A stretch of 64,000 bases of DNA from Marinicella marina (GTDB lineage Bacteria; Pseudomonadota; Gammaproteobacteria; Xanthomonadales; Marinicellaceae): assembly GCF_030065545.1 (NCBI RefSeq), contig NZ_JASJNC010000002.1:434001-498000 (forward strand), read 5' to 3'. The position numbers were made by a program, and so were the translations under genes. Numbering within the stretch: the first letter of the stretch is position 1; every line of letters starts with the position of its first letter. Below the pieces are notes generated by a model. The model was not told where the DNA came from and did not search any database. It saw nothing but the letters and a program-made list of their open reading frames with translations. Shown here piece by piece: positions 16,780 to 25,988 of the stretch.

Positions 16780-18177
16780 ATGTTGCAACAACTTAAAACA
16801 AGCACCACCATGCTGCTACTCATGATGTTGTCATTTGTGGCTTTGGCCGCTGATGAAATCACCATCAACTATGCCCACCAAGACAAGACACTTGAAGTGA
16901 TGCATTGTTTTACCTCAGCTCCAGATTATGTTGAGGCCAATGACCGGGTACTACAAAACGCCTCTAGCAACATCCTCTGGCAAGGCCAAAAAGCAGCAGT
17001 ACACCCAGGTTATATTGAGTTACCTGACCAACAAGCCGGCTGTTTGTCTTATACAGTTGATGGTGATGCCGTCACCTCCAAACAACTGAAGCAACAGCAC
17101 CCTGGTGAATTGCTGCTGAAAATTGATGCCATGTTATGGCAACCAGATGATATGAGGGTACGAGATTTACCCCATGTCATCTTCAACCATGCAACCCATA
17201 TTCACATTTCATCACCTTGGCAATTGCTCAGCCGATCAGCGCAAAAAACCAGCTATTTAAAAAAACCCAGCCCGAAATATTCAGATGGCTATATAGCAAT
17301 TGGTGAACTGCAGACAGAGCGAATTATATTGTCAGACTCTCAATTGCGTTTGGCCATCTTGGCTGGCGCCTATCGCCATCGCCAATCAGACATCAGCCAT
17401 TGGGTCAAAACCATGGCGGAATCAGTGGCTCAAGTGAGTGGTGGTTTTCCACTGGATGATGTGCAGGTATTGGTGGTGTTGATTGACGGTGATGGCGGAG
17501 CCGTGCCTTGGGGCCAAGTGAATCGTGGTGGTGGTCAAGGGGTTTTATTGGTGGTCAACGCGAATAAGGGCAGTACTGAATTGATGGCCGATTGGACCGC
17601 ACCACATGAATTCAGTCACCTACTGACTCCTTATACGCCTTATGACCGGTGGTTGTCTGAAGGATTTGCCAGCTACCACCAAAACATCAGTCGCTTGCGA
17701 ACAGGTTTGTTGGATGAAAAAACGGCGTGGTCGAAATTGGTGGCTGGGTTCGAACGTGGCCAACGGTCAGCGGCAAAAATCAGCGCACCCGTTTTAAAGC
17801 AATCAAACCGTCGGCATAATATGCAAATGTACTGGGGTGGGGCAGTGATTGCACTTAAGGCTGATGTGGCGTTGCAGCGCGAAACCAATGGACAAGTGAC
17901 CTTATCTGATGCTTTGGCTGGCCTGCAAACATGCTGTTTGGGGCAAGGTCGCGGCTGGTCAGCAAGGGCTTTATTTTCACAATTGGATGCCATCACCAAC
18001 ACCCAGGTTTTTACTGAGCTCTACCAACAAGAAGTGCTGCGCAAGCCATACCCTGAATTTCATTCAGTACTGGATGAGTTGGGTATCAAAACATCACCCT
18101 ATGGTGAGGTTGAACTGAATGACAAGGCACCACTGTCAATGGTAAGGAAGCGCATCGCCAATGCCGAAGCGGGTTAA
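16780..18177 (+). CDS. Secreted HExxH metallopeptidase-like protein
   Basis: 465 residues with a Sec signal peptide (hydrophobic stretch MLLLMMLSFVALAA, cleavage near ALAADE). Around residue 276 the zinc motif PHEFSHLLTP gives H-E-x-x-H, and the third ligand Glu about 20 residues later is in WLSEGFASYHQ, a gluzincin layout like M1/M61 peptidases. Upstream, the strand VLLVVNANKG fits the edge strand that binds substrate. The first 150 residues are a strand-rich N-terminal domain with Cys in VMHCFTS and AGCLSY. Smaller than typical M61 glycyl aminopeptidases (about 600) and lacking a visible PDZ domain. A secreted or periplasmic peptidase is likely; substrate unknown. Confidence 0.72.
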   Translation: MLQQLKTSTTMLLLMMLSFVALAADEITINYAHQDKTLEVMHCFTSAPDYVEANDRVLQNASSNILWQGQKAAVHPGYIELPDQQAGCLSYTVDGDAVTSKQLKQQHPGELLLKIDAMLWQPDDMRVRDLPHVIFNHATHIHISSPWQLLSRSAQKTSYLKKPSPKYSDGYIAIGELQTERIILSDSQLRLAILAGAYRHRQSDISHWVKTMAESVAQVSGGFPLDDVQVLVVLIDGDGGAVPWGQVNRGGGQGVLLVVNANKGSTELMADWTAPHEFSHLLTPYTPYDRWLSEGFASYHQNISRLRTGLLDEKTAWSKLVAGFERGQRSAAKISAPVLKQSNRRHNMQMYWGGAVIALKADVALQRETNGQVTLSDALAGLQTCCLGQGRGWSARALFSQLDAITNTQVFTELYQQEVLRKPYPEFHSVLDELGIKTSPYGEVELNDKAPLSMVRKRIANAEAG

Positions 18178-18183
18178 TTTAAC

Positions 18184-18480
18184 TTATCCCAAAGCGACAA
18201 GTAAATCTTCTAAAACTGCTTGTTTTTGAATCAATTTGAGTTTGGTCTTACGATTGAGTTTTTTGAACTTTATTTCAATTGATTGGGCTTGCGCACGATC
18301 GCCCACAGCGACTTGGTAGATTTTCTTTAAATCCGCAAAGCGGCGGGTGAATTTGGCCCCCAGCGGTGCACCTTGGCGGTGTTGTTGTAATCGCACATCA
18401 GGATCAATGGCGATGCCCGTGTACAATATTTTATGGTCACACAATAACACGTAAAGGTGGTATTGTTTTTTCTCAGTCAT
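18184..18480 (-). CDS. GIY-YIG nuclease-superfamily protein (YhbQ-like, UPF0213)
   Basis: 98 residues. YHLYVLLCDHKILYTGIAID is the GIY-YIG core in its YhbQ form, with the conserved Arg in DPDVRLQQHRQG and FTRRFADLKKIY next, and a C-terminal helix containing IEIKFKKLNRKTK. These small proteins have a nuclease fold; roles in DNA repair have been proposed. The start overlaps the rnfE stop by 8 bases, so it is the last gene of the metG-rnf operon, in the place where many gammaproteobacteria have nth (endonuclease III). Confidence 0.85.
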   Translation of the reverse strand: MTEKKQYHLYVLLCDHKILYTGIAIDPDVRLQQHRQGAPLGAKFTRRFADLKKIYQVAVGDRAQAQSIEIKFKKLNRKTKLKLIQKQAVLEDLLVALG

Positions 18481-19129
18481 GACTCACGATGGTGGTATGA
18501 GATGCTTTGATTTTCATGTCGCGCTTGTTTTTAATAGCAACCAATATGGCCAAAGCAAAAAAGGCACCAGGTGGCAAGATGGCCAATAAAAAACCATCGT
18601 AATTGGGAAACAAAGTCAGTTCGATGAAATGACCCCACTGACCAAATAATAAATGCGCTTGGCTGAACAATGTGCCTTGTCCAATGACTTCACGCATGAT
18701 ACCGATTACAAACATCACCAAGGCAAAGCCGAGACCGACAAAAAAGCCATCTTTGACGGAGATCAACCAGGCATTTTTTGACGCAAATGCTTCTGCCCTG
18801 GCCATAATCAGGCAGTTGGTCACAATCAGAGGGATAAAGATGCCCAAGGTGAGGTACAACTGGTGGAAGTAGGCGTTCATCATCATTTCTAGGGTGGTGA
18901 CCACACTGGCAATCAGCAACACAAATAAAGGAATGCGGATCTCTTTTTTGGTTATGGGCCGAATCAACGAGACCAATAGATTGGTGACCACTACCACAAC
19001 AATGGTGGCTAAACCCATGCCCAAGGCATTGATGGCGGTATTTGAAACCGCCAACAATGGACACAAACCCAACATCTGAACCAGCGCAGCATTGTTGTCT
19101 AGCAGACGGGTACGGATAAATTCATTCAT
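18473..19129 (-). CDS. rnfE: Rnf electron transport complex subunit RnfE
   Basis: 218 residues, about six transmembrane helices. NAALVQMLGLCPLLAVSNTA, then LFVLLIASVVTTLEMMMNAY and IPLIVTNCLIMARAEAFASK are conserved RnfE/NqrD motifs; the Cys in LGLCP and TNCLI are the paired residues that hold an iron-sulfur centre with RnfA at the membrane centre. Its start overlaps the rnfG stop by 4 bases. Confidence 0.95.
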   Translation of the reverse strand: MNEFIRTRLLDNNAALVQMLGLCPLLAVSNTAINALGMGLATIVVVVVTNLLVSLIRPITKKEIRIPLFVLLIASVVTTLEMMMNAYFHQLYLTLGIFIPLIVTNCLIMARAEAFASKNAWLISVKDGFFVGLGFALVMFVIGIMREVIGQGTLFSQAHLLFGQWGHFIELTLFPNYDGFLLAILPPGAFFALAILVAIKNKRDMKIKASHTTIVSHD

Positions 19130-19791
19130 GATTCACTCACCTCATCATCAAGGTACTGACGATGATACAACAAGGCTTGTTTGATGGCGGAAACTACCGC
19201 CCTGGGCGTGATGGTGGCGGCAGTGATTTGGTGAAAAGTACCTTGGTCTTTTTTGACTTTCCATTGATTTTCAGGGGGAGAGCCTAAGGACTTTGAGGGA
19301 AATTGTTGAATCCAATCACTTTTCTCAGGCTCGATCAAATCCCCCAAGCCAGGTGTTTCTTTGTGTGCAATGATTTCAACTGTGGTTATCTGTCCGCCGT
19401 CATCGCCGCCAACCTTAACCCCAACCAGTAGCTCAATGTCACCCGAGTAACCATCGCGAGCTATCACTGGTATGGCCATGAATGTCAGCCTGCCATTTGT
19501 TTTGCCCAAATAAAGTGTCTCTTCCTGGCGGTGACCCAATTTGATTGGCTCATAGATCATTTGTGCATCGGCCAATAAGTCATTATCAATCAATTCATTG
19601 GGTATTAATCGTTGCAGTGATGCCAATTTGTTGGCTAATTTTATCGCTGCTATCTTGTCGGCTGTGAGGTGATTGCTCAGCATCAATAAGCCACTGGTGA
19701 ACAAGGTCATCAGGCTCAATATGATTGGCAAAAGCCATTTATTTGATGGCTTATTTATGGGCTTAGATTCGGCTTGATCAGACATGCTCAT
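19126..19791 (-). CDS. rnfG: Rnf electron transport complex subunit RnfG (FMN-carrying)
   Basis: 221 residues: one N-terminal transmembrane helix (WLLPIILSLMTLFTSGLLML) and a periplasmic FMN-binding domain. The covalent flavin site is near residue 192 in ITAATITPRAVVSAIK; the family motif is S/T-G-A-T-S/T, here with Ala instead of Gly. GHKE-like segment IIAHKETPGLGDLIE is typical. Overlaps rnfD by 14 bases. Confidence 0.94.
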   Translation of the reverse strand: MSMSDQAESKPINKPSNKWLLPIILSLMTLFTSGLLMLSNHLTADKIAAIKLANKLASLQRLIPNELIDNDLLADAQMIYEPIKLGHRQEETLYLGKTNGRLTFMAIPVIARDGYSGDIELLVGVKVGGDDGGQITTVEIIAHKETPGLGDLIEPEKSDWIQQFPSKSLGSPPENQWKVKKDQGTFHQITAATITPRAVVSAIKQALLYHRQYLDDEVSES

Positions 19792-20854
19792 TCACCTTGC
19801 TTTTCTTGCCGTAAGGGTTTGGAATGGTCAATCGGTCAATCAAAGGCACCGACATGTTCATCAGTAATACAGCAAATGCCACACCGTCTGGGAAAGCCCC
19901 AAAATTTCGAATCAAAACAGTCAGAATGGCAACGCCTGCACCAAAAATAATTTTGCCTCTGAAAGAGGAGCAACCTGAGGTGGGGTCAGTGGCGATGAAA
20001 AAAGCCGCCAGCATGATACCGCCTGAGAAAATGTGTTGCTGTGGTGATAAAAACACATCGCCATTAAATAAATAAAACGGTGTAGAAGCTGCGATGGTGG
20101 TCATCAAAACGGCTGCGGGTACGTGCCAAGTAATGATGCGTTTGTACAGTAAAATGGCGCCACCTATGAACAACCAATTAGCTATCCATTCCCAGCCCAT
20201 ACCACCAAAATCACCAAAAATGGGCAGTGCTGTCATTTCACTCAAGCTGTAGCCTTGTTGTAAACCGGTTTGGACTGCTGCCAAAGGTGTGGCTGCAGTC
20301 ACGGCATCAATGTGTTCATTCGGCCGGCCGGTGAATACCCAGTCAATGATTTCCAAAAGACTCAAAGTTTTGATAGAGTCCATGGCTTCTAGCAAGCCCA
20401 CGGGTGGCAGCCACAAAGACATAGACTGGGGGAAAGCAATTAAAATAACACAAAAGCCGACCATCGCAGGATTGAATATATTGTGGCCAATGCCACCAAA
20501 TAAGTGTTTGGCAACAACAATGGAGAAGAACATCCCCACCACAGCCACGTACCATGGTGCTATTGGTGATATACACAGCACAAAAAGCCAGGCTGTGACC
20601 AAAGCACTGAGGTCAGTGATGAATGGCTGCATGGGCTGTTGGCGCCATTTCAAGCACCACCATTCGAACAAGTAGGCACTGCCAATGGCCAGAATCATTT
20701 GCAATAAAATTCCGAGACCAAAATAATAAACATGTGCCAGAGTGGCTGGTAATAAGGTCAAACAGACCCACATCATAACCCGCTGCACACTGATCCGTGC
20801 TGGAATGTGTGGTGCACTGGCGGTGTTTAATCTGTTAACATCTGTGCTACTCAT
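19778..20854 (-). CDS. rnfD: Rnf electron transport complex subunit RnfD (FMN-carrying)
   Basis: 358 residues with about nine membrane segments. The flavinylated Thr is near residue 188 in IDAVTAATPLAAVQTG. GIGHNIFNPAMVGFCVI and FFIATDPTSGCSS are strongly conserved family segments. ATG 20854 is chosen over a TTG three bases upstream; it overlaps the rnfC stop (TGATG). Confidence 0.95.
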   Translation of the reverse strand: MSSTDVNRLNTASAPHIPARISVQRVMMWVCLTLLPATLAHVYYFGLGILLQMILAIGSAYLFEWWCLKWRQQPMQPFITDLSALVTAWLFVLCISPIAPWYVAVVGMFFSIVVAKHLFGGIGHNIFNPAMVGFCVILIAFPQSMSLWLPPVGLLEAMDSIKTLSLLEIIDWVFTGRPNEHIDAVTAATPLAAVQTGLQQGYSLSEMTALPIFGDFGGMGWEWIANWLFIGGAILLYKRIITWHVPAAVLMTTIAASTPFYLFNGDVFLSPQQHIFSGGIMLAAFFIATDPTSGCSSFRGKIIFGAGVAILTVLIRNFGAFPDGVAFAVLLMNMSVPLIDRLTIPNPYGKKSKVNEHV

Positions 20855-22410
20855 CAACCCTCATCATCCACTTTGGCTTGTTCTTGTTGTTTGATTCTGG
20901 CAAGCACCGCTGACATTTCTGCTTTGGCGTCTTTTTTGTTGCTTAATTTTGCTGTTTTGCGGCGGCGTTTGGCTTGTCTTTCGGCTTTGATGCGCTCCAA
21001 TCTGGCCTCACGTTCATCATGGCGAATTTTGGCTTGTTGTGCTTTGGCTTTTTTGTGGTCCAAGTAAGTCAATTCAGATTTGGCAAAGCGGTAAAAATCG
21101 ACCAAGTTGATGTGGCTGGGACACACCCATGAACAGGCGCCGCATTCAATACAATCGAAAACATGGTGTTCACGGGCTTTCTCTAAATCATTGTGTTCGT
21201 CGTTGCCATTGATGTACCACAGCAATTGTTGCGGCAGCAGTTCCTGCGGACATACTTTGACGCAGTCACCACAGCGTATGCATGGCATCGCATCAATTTC
21301 TGGTTTGGTGCAGTCAGCTGGTAAGGCCAGCAAACAGTTGGTGGTTTTTTCAATGCCAATGTCAGCATGTGGCATGGCATAACCCATCATCGGCCCACCA
21401 ATGATCAATTTATCAAGGTCTTGAAAGTCACAGGCAGCCAATTGCAGCAGGTGTTGAAAAGGCGTGCCTATCAAGGCCTCGTAATTGCGTGGTGACTCAA
21501 TCGCATCGCCAGTGACTGTAATAACCCTGCTGATCAGTGGTTTTCGCAGTTCAATGGCATCATATACTGCTTTGGCGGTGGCCACATTCTGCATGATAAG
21601 CCCCACTGAAAGCGGGGTTAAACCGCTGGGAACCTCAATGCCAGTGAGCACCTTGATTAACTGTTTTTCGCCACCCGTTGGATAAATGGTAGGCACTTTA
21701 ATCACGCTCAAGTCAAAGCCTTGGGCAACAAGCTCGAGCTTTTTGATGGCTGCATCCAGTTGTTTCTTAACGCCGCCGATGTTGTCTTCAATGGCAATGA
21801 TGGCGCGGTTGGCCTGTGCTGCTTTCAATAACCACACGGTGCCTCTGACGATGGCCTCGGGTTCATCCAGCATCAGCCGCTCATCACAGGAAATATAGGG
21901 TTCACATTCTGCACCATTGATGATCAGTGTTGGCGCCGTATCGGTTTGAGTGGCGTGGTATTTGATGTGAGTCGGAAAGCCTGCACCGCCCATGCCAACA
22001 ATACCAGCAGCGCTGATTTGTGCAATGATTTCTTGGGCAGATGCCGGCAGTTTGAGTTTTTCTGGGCGTGTTAACCAAGTGTCTTCGCCGTCGGGCTCAA
22101 TGACCACACACACCGCTTGTTTTGCCTCGGCACTGGCGGTTTGCCGTTCCTCGATGGCCACCACAAGTCCTGATGTGGGGGCGTGATAAACGGTGCCTAA
22201 TGAATCTTCAGGTTCAGCAATGACCTGGCCTTTGAATACATGGTCACCAATGGCAACCACCGGTTCCGAGGTGTGTCCGCGACTGGATTTGATGGCGATG
22301 ACAAGCTGCTCTGGCAGTCCTGCTGGTAACATTGGTTTTTCACATGAGGCTTTTTTGTGGTGTCGCAACACCAAACCCCCGTGAAAGTGTGACAGCCTGT
22401 CTTGATTCAT
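20854..22410 (-). CDS. rnfC: Rnf electron transport complex subunit RnfC (NADH-binding)
   Basis: 518 residues. [15 protein letters not shown] opens the protein; [12 protein letters not shown] and [17 protein letters not shown] form the NADH/FMN-binding part; two ferredoxin sites are [12 protein letters not shown] and [13 protein letters not shown]. The C-terminus is a Lys/Arg-rich helix ([14 protein letters not shown]). It is shorter than Escherichia coli RsxC, whose C-terminal repeat region is absent here. Confidence 0.96.
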   Translation of the reverse strand: MNQDRLSHFHGGLVLRHHKKASCEKPMLPAGLPEQLVIAIKSSRGHTSEPVVAIGDHVFKGQVIAEPEDSLGTVYHAPTSGLVVAIEERQTASAEAKQAVCVVIEPDGEDTWLTRPEKLKLPASAQEIIAQISAAGIVGMGGAGFPTHIKYHATQTDTAPTLIINGAECEPYISCDERLMLDEPEAIVRGTVWLLKAAQANRAIIAIEDNIGGVKKQLDAAIKKLELVAQGFDLSVIKVPTIYPTGGEKQLIKVLTGIEVPSGLTPLSVGLIMQNVATAKAVYDAIELRKPLISRVITVTGDAIESPRNYEALIGTPFQHLLQLAACDFQDLDKLIIGGPMMGYAMPHADIGIEKTTNCLLALPADCTKPEIDAMPCIRCGDCVKVCPQELLPQQLLWYINGNDEHNDLEKAREHHVFDCIECGACSWVCPSHINLVDFYRFAKSELTYLDHKKAKAQQAKIRHDEREARLERIKAERQAKRRRKTAKLSNKKDAKAEMSAVLARIKQQEQAKVDDEG

Positions 22411-23006
22411 GACAAAGCCTCCGGAAATCCTTGGGCCTCGCGCACGGTGTGCATCAAGGATGGTTTGGGCTTTCTGTTGATGGGTGCCGGTAATGGCGCT
22501 GGAATTTTAATGATACAGTCAACCGGACAAGCTGGAATACATAAATCACAACCGGTACATTCATCCAGTATGACAGTGTGCATTTGTTTTGCTGCACCGA
22601 CGATGGCATCGACGGGACATACTTGAATACATTTGGTGCAGCCGATGCAATCAGGCTCAACGATTTCCACCACCTGATCGGCTTCTTCGGCACCGTTCTC
22701 TGGATTCAGTTCAAGCACTTCAACATCCAATAACTCGGCCAATTTTTTGATGCCTTCCTGGCCGCCCGGTGGGCATTGGTTGATGGGTGCCTCGCCAGCT
22801 GCAATGGCTTGAGCATAAGGTTTACACCCAGGATAATTACATTGGCCACACTGGGTCTGCGGCAGGATGGCATTGATTTGTTCAACAATCGGATTGCCTT
22901 CGACTTTGAACTTTTTCGAGACCCACAGAATCAACAAACCAAAGGCCAAGGCCAGTAACACCATACTTAACAGGGCCAAAACCCAATGGTCAATCCAGGC
23001 CATCAT
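22407..23006 (-). CDS. rnfB: Rnf electron transport complex subunit RnfB (ferredoxin)
   Basis: 199 residues: an N-terminal membrane helix, then a 4Cys [4Fe-4S] site ending [20 protein letters not shown], and two 4Fe-4S ferredoxin motifs [20 protein letters not shown] and [16 protein letters not shown]. It passes electrons between soluble ferredoxin and the membrane subunits. ATGs at 23006 and 23003 are both possible; the gene overlaps the rnfA stop. Confidence 0.96.
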   Translation of the reverse strand: MMAWIDHWVLALLSMVLLALAFGLLILWVSKKFKVEGNPIVEQINAILPQTQCGQCNYPGCKPYAQAIAAGEAPINQCPPGGQEGIKKLAELLDVEVLELNPENGAEEADQVVEIVEPDCIGCTKCIQVCPVDAIVGAAKQMHTVILDECTGCDLCIPACPVDCIIKIPAPLPAPINRKPKPSLMHTVREAQGFPEALS

Positions 23007-23581
23007 GAGGTCATCCCCGAAAAGCCCATGAATGCCAAAGACATCAAACCCGCTGTCATCAGAGCAATGGGTAAGCCCCTGAATGAGGGTGGCACATTGG
23101 CCATTTCTAAACGTTCTCGAATGGCCGAAAACAGCACCAGCACCAGGCCAAACCCAACGGCTGCACCAAAACCAAAAAAGGCTGATTCCAACAATGAGTT
23201 TTGCTTTTGAACATTCAATAAAGCCACGCCTAACACCGCGCAGTTGGTGGTAATCAACGGCAGGAATAAGCCCAGTACCTGGTACAGCAAAGGCGATGAT
23301 TTGTGCAGTATCATTTCAGTGATTTGTACCGTCACAGCTATCACCAGGATGAAGCTCAAAGTTTTTAAATACTCTAATCCCAGCGGTTGTAACAAGTACT
23401 CATTGACCAAGTAACTGGCAATAGAGGACATGGTCAAAACAAAGGCCGTAGCAAAGCTCATACCCAAGGCTGATTGGTATTGGGTCGATACACCCATGAA
23501 TGGACACAGTCCTAAAAATCGCACCAGCACAAAGTTATTGACAAAGGCAGCGCTGATAAATATGAGGAATATATCGGTCAT
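23003..23581 (-). CDS. rnfA: Rnf electron transport complex subunit RnfA
   Basis: 192 residues with about six transmembrane helices. [20 protein letters not shown] and [15 protein letters not shown] carry the Cys pair shared with RnfE/NqrE. First rnf gene; its start is 10 bases after the metG stop, so metG and rnfABCDGE are probably co-transcribed. Confidence 0.96.
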   Translation of the reverse strand: MTDIFLIFISAAFVNNFVLVRFLGLCPFMGVSTQYQSALGMSFATAFVLTMSSIASYLVNEYLLQPLGLEYLKTLSFILVIAVTVQITEMILHKSSPLLYQVLGLFLPLITTNCAVLGVALLNVQKQNSLLESAFFGFGAAVGFGLVLVLFSAIRERLEMANVPPSFRGLPIALMTAGLMSLAFMGFSGMTS

Positions 23582-23591
23582 GGCTGAAGCG

Positions 23592-25640
23592 TTACTTCAC
23601 TCGCATGCCCGGTTGGGCGCCATCATGTGGTTCCAAGATATACAAATCATCACCACCAGGTCCAGCTGCCAAAACCATGCCCTCTGAGACACCAAAACGC
23701 ATTTTCCTTGGGGCTAAATTAGCCACCATCACGGTGTGTTTACCAATCAAGTCCTCAGGTTTGTATGCCGATTTGATACCGGCAAAGACTTTCTTTGTCA
23801 CGCCGCCTAGGTCCAGAGTCAGTTGTAACAATTTGTTGGCTTTCTCGACGTGTTGGGCATCGATGATTTTAACCACCCTTAAATCCACTTTGGCAAAGGC
23901 ATCAAAATCAATTTCTTCACTGATGGGATCTGCCTCTAACTGACCATTTGATTCAGTCTTTTTTGTGCTAGTAGTGGCTTCTAAGTCTTGTTTGCTTTGT
24001 TCAATAATTTTATCCAATGTCTCTGCCTCAATGCGACTGATTAGCGGTTTGAATTGATTGATCTTATGACTCAACAACGGTTCATTGATGGCATACCAAT
24101 CGTTCAATTCCACGTTCAAGAATGTCTCGGCTTTGCTGGCCGTGAAGGGTATAACCGGCGCCAACCAACTCATCAAAACACGAAACAAGTTGATACCGGT
24201 AGAACACACTTGGTGTACCTCTTCTTGTTTGTTTTCGTCTTTGATTGCGACCCAAGGTGCCATGTCAGCAATGTACTGGTTGGCCTTGTCAGCCAAGGCC
24301 ATGATTTGGCGGATGGCAGCGTTGTATTTACGTGCTTCGAACAACTGCGCAATTTCCTCTGAATGGCTGAGAAACTCTGCATACAATTCGGTATTGTGTA
24401 GTTCAGTGGACAAGGTTGAGTTAAATTTCTTTTTGATGAACCCGGCACAACGTGATGCGATATTGACGACTTTACCGACCAAATCTGAATTGACCCGTTG
24501 GCGAAAGTCTTCCATGTTCAAATCAATATCAACCAGTCCATCTGACAGTTTGGCGGCATAATAATAACGCAAGTAGTCAGGGTTCAAATGTTCAAGGTAA
24601 GTCGATGCTTTGATGAATGTGCCACGGGATTTACTCATTTTGGTGCCGTTGACCGTTAAAAAGCCATGCACATAAACAGCATTGGGTAACTTCATGTTGG
24701 CGCCTTGTAACATCGCTGGCCAAAACAAAGAATGAAAATAGAGGATGTCTTTACCGATGAAATGGTACATTTCATGTTCTGTATTGGGATCAATCCAAGG
24801 TGCAAATTCTTCACCGTTCTGTTCGCAAACGTATTTCAGACAGGCTAAATAACCCACCGGCGCGTCCATCCATACATAAAAATATTTGCCTTCTTCCTCA
24901 GGAATTTGGAAGCCAAAATAAGGTGCGTCACGAGAAATGTCCCATGACTGTAAGCCGGCTTCAAACCACTCTGCCAGTTTGTTGCTGACTTCCTCTTGTA
25001 GTGAACCAGAGTCTACCCAGGTTTTCAGCATGGGTTCAAAGTTTTTCAAATTCACAAACAAATGTTTGGACTCTTTCATCACCGGGGTGGCGCCACTCAC
25101 CACCGATATGGGATTAATGATTTCGGTCGAGTCATAGGTCGAACCACAAGATTCACAGCCATCGCTGTATTGATCTTCGGTGCCGCATTTGGGGCAGGTG
25201 CCTTTAACAAAGCGGTCTGGAAGGAACATCGATTTTTCCGGATCAAAATACTGCTCAACCACTTTTGATTCAATGTGTCCGGCGGCTTTGAGTTTCAGGT
25301 AAATCTCTGAGACTAAGGCTTGATTCTCAGGCGAATGGGTGGAATGGTAATGGTCGTAGGAAATCCCAAAGGCTTGTAAATCGCGCCAGTGTTCTTCGCG
25401 AATGGCATCGACCATGGCCTCCGGCGTCATGCCTTGTTTTTCGGCATTGAGCATGATGGGAGTACCGTGCGCATCATCGGCACATAAAAACTTCACTTCA
25501 TGACCTCGGGCGCGTAACAAGCGAGCCCAAATGTCCGACTGACTGTGTTCAACAAAATGGCCTAAATGCAGTGAACCACTGGCATAGGGAAGGGCAGATG
25601 TAATCAAGATGTTTCGTTTTGAAGAAGCAGTTATTTGCAT
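23592..25640 (-). CDS. metG: Methionyl-tRNA synthetase
   Basis: About 682 residues. [20 protein letters not shown] contains the HIGH-type motif (HLGH); KMSKSRGTF near residue 330 is the KMSKS loop; four Cys in CPKCGT and CESCGST bind zinc. The last 110 residues (from [20 protein letters not shown]) are the C-terminal tRNA-binding dimerisation domain. The ATG at 25640 is chosen rather than the TTG at 25652. It sits just upstream of rnfA on the same strand. Confidence 0.97.
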   Translation of the reverse strand: MQITASSKRNILITSALPYASGSLHLGHFVEHSQSDIWARLLRARGHEVKFLCADDAHGTPIMLNAEKQGMTPEAMVDAIREEHWRDLQAFGISYDHYHSTHSPENQALVSEIYLKLKAAGHIESKVVEQYFDPEKSMFLPDRFVKGTCPKCGTEDQYSDGCESCGSTYDSTEIINPISVVSGATPVMKESKHLFVNLKNFEPMLKTWVDSGSLQEEVSNKLAEWFEAGLQSWDISRDAPYFGFQIPEEEGKYFYVWMDAPVGYLACLKYVCEQNGEEFAPWIDPNTEHEMYHFIGKDILYFHSLFWPAMLQGANMKLPNAVYVHGFLTVNGTKMSKSRGTFIKASTYLEHLNPDYLRYYYAAKLSDGLVDIDLNMEDFRQRVNSDLVGKVVNIASRCAGFIKKKFNSTLSTELHNTELYAEFLSHSEEIAQLFEARKYNAAIRQIMALADKANQYIADMAPWVAIKDENKQEEVHQVCSTGINLFRVLMSWLAPVIPFTASKAETFLNVELNDWYAINEPLLSHKINQFKPLISRIEAETLDKIIEQSKQDLEATTSTKKTESNGQLEADPISEEIDFDAFAKVDLRVVKIIDAQHVEKANKLLQLTLDLGGVTKKVFAGIKSAYKPEDLIGKHTVMVANLAPRKMRFGVSEGMVLAAGPGGDDLYILEPHDGAQPGMRVK

Positions 25641-25733
25641 GTGCTGACGCAATTAATTTAAAGCGCCATATTATCTCATGAGACCTGCCAAAGGTCTATG
25701 TTTGTCGCCACCAGAGGGGCTTAAATTGGGGTT

Positions 25734-25970
25734 TTAACTGACTAAAAATCGATGGACACCATAGCCTGAGAGTATTCCCAGTATGAGCCAAAAGAAAAAG
25801 CGCATCTCACGCCAGAATTCGCCGTCCCATTGTTCAAACATAAAGCGTGATTTGGCCGGTCTGAACCAGTATTTGATGCTGTCGAGGAAATCATTCGAGT
25901 CGGCGAAAAAGAACCGACTCGAAAACTTTAAAACAGCCATGCCACCGGCGATGGCTAATATGATTTCCAT
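25734..25970 (-). CDS. Small membrane protein, unknown
   Basis: 78 residues with a hydrophobic segment at each end (MEIILAIAGGMAVLKF and MRFFFWLILGILSGYGVHRF) and an aromatic, charged middle (SIKYWFRPAKSRFMFEQWD). Its ATG is 18 bases after the S9 peptidase stop on the same strand, so co-expression is likely. No family recognised; the coherent topology and position argue for a real gene. Confidence 0.55.
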   Translation of the reverse strand: MEIILAIAGGMAVLKFSSRFFFADSNDFLDSIKYWFRPAKSRFMFEQWDGEFWREMRFFFWLILGILSGYGVHRFLVS

Positions 25971-25988
25971 AGGGTTGAAATGAAAACT

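Noticed and set aside
18690-19064. 124-residue open frame on the minus strand
   Set aside because: Out-of-frame shadow of rnfE, which has all family motifs.
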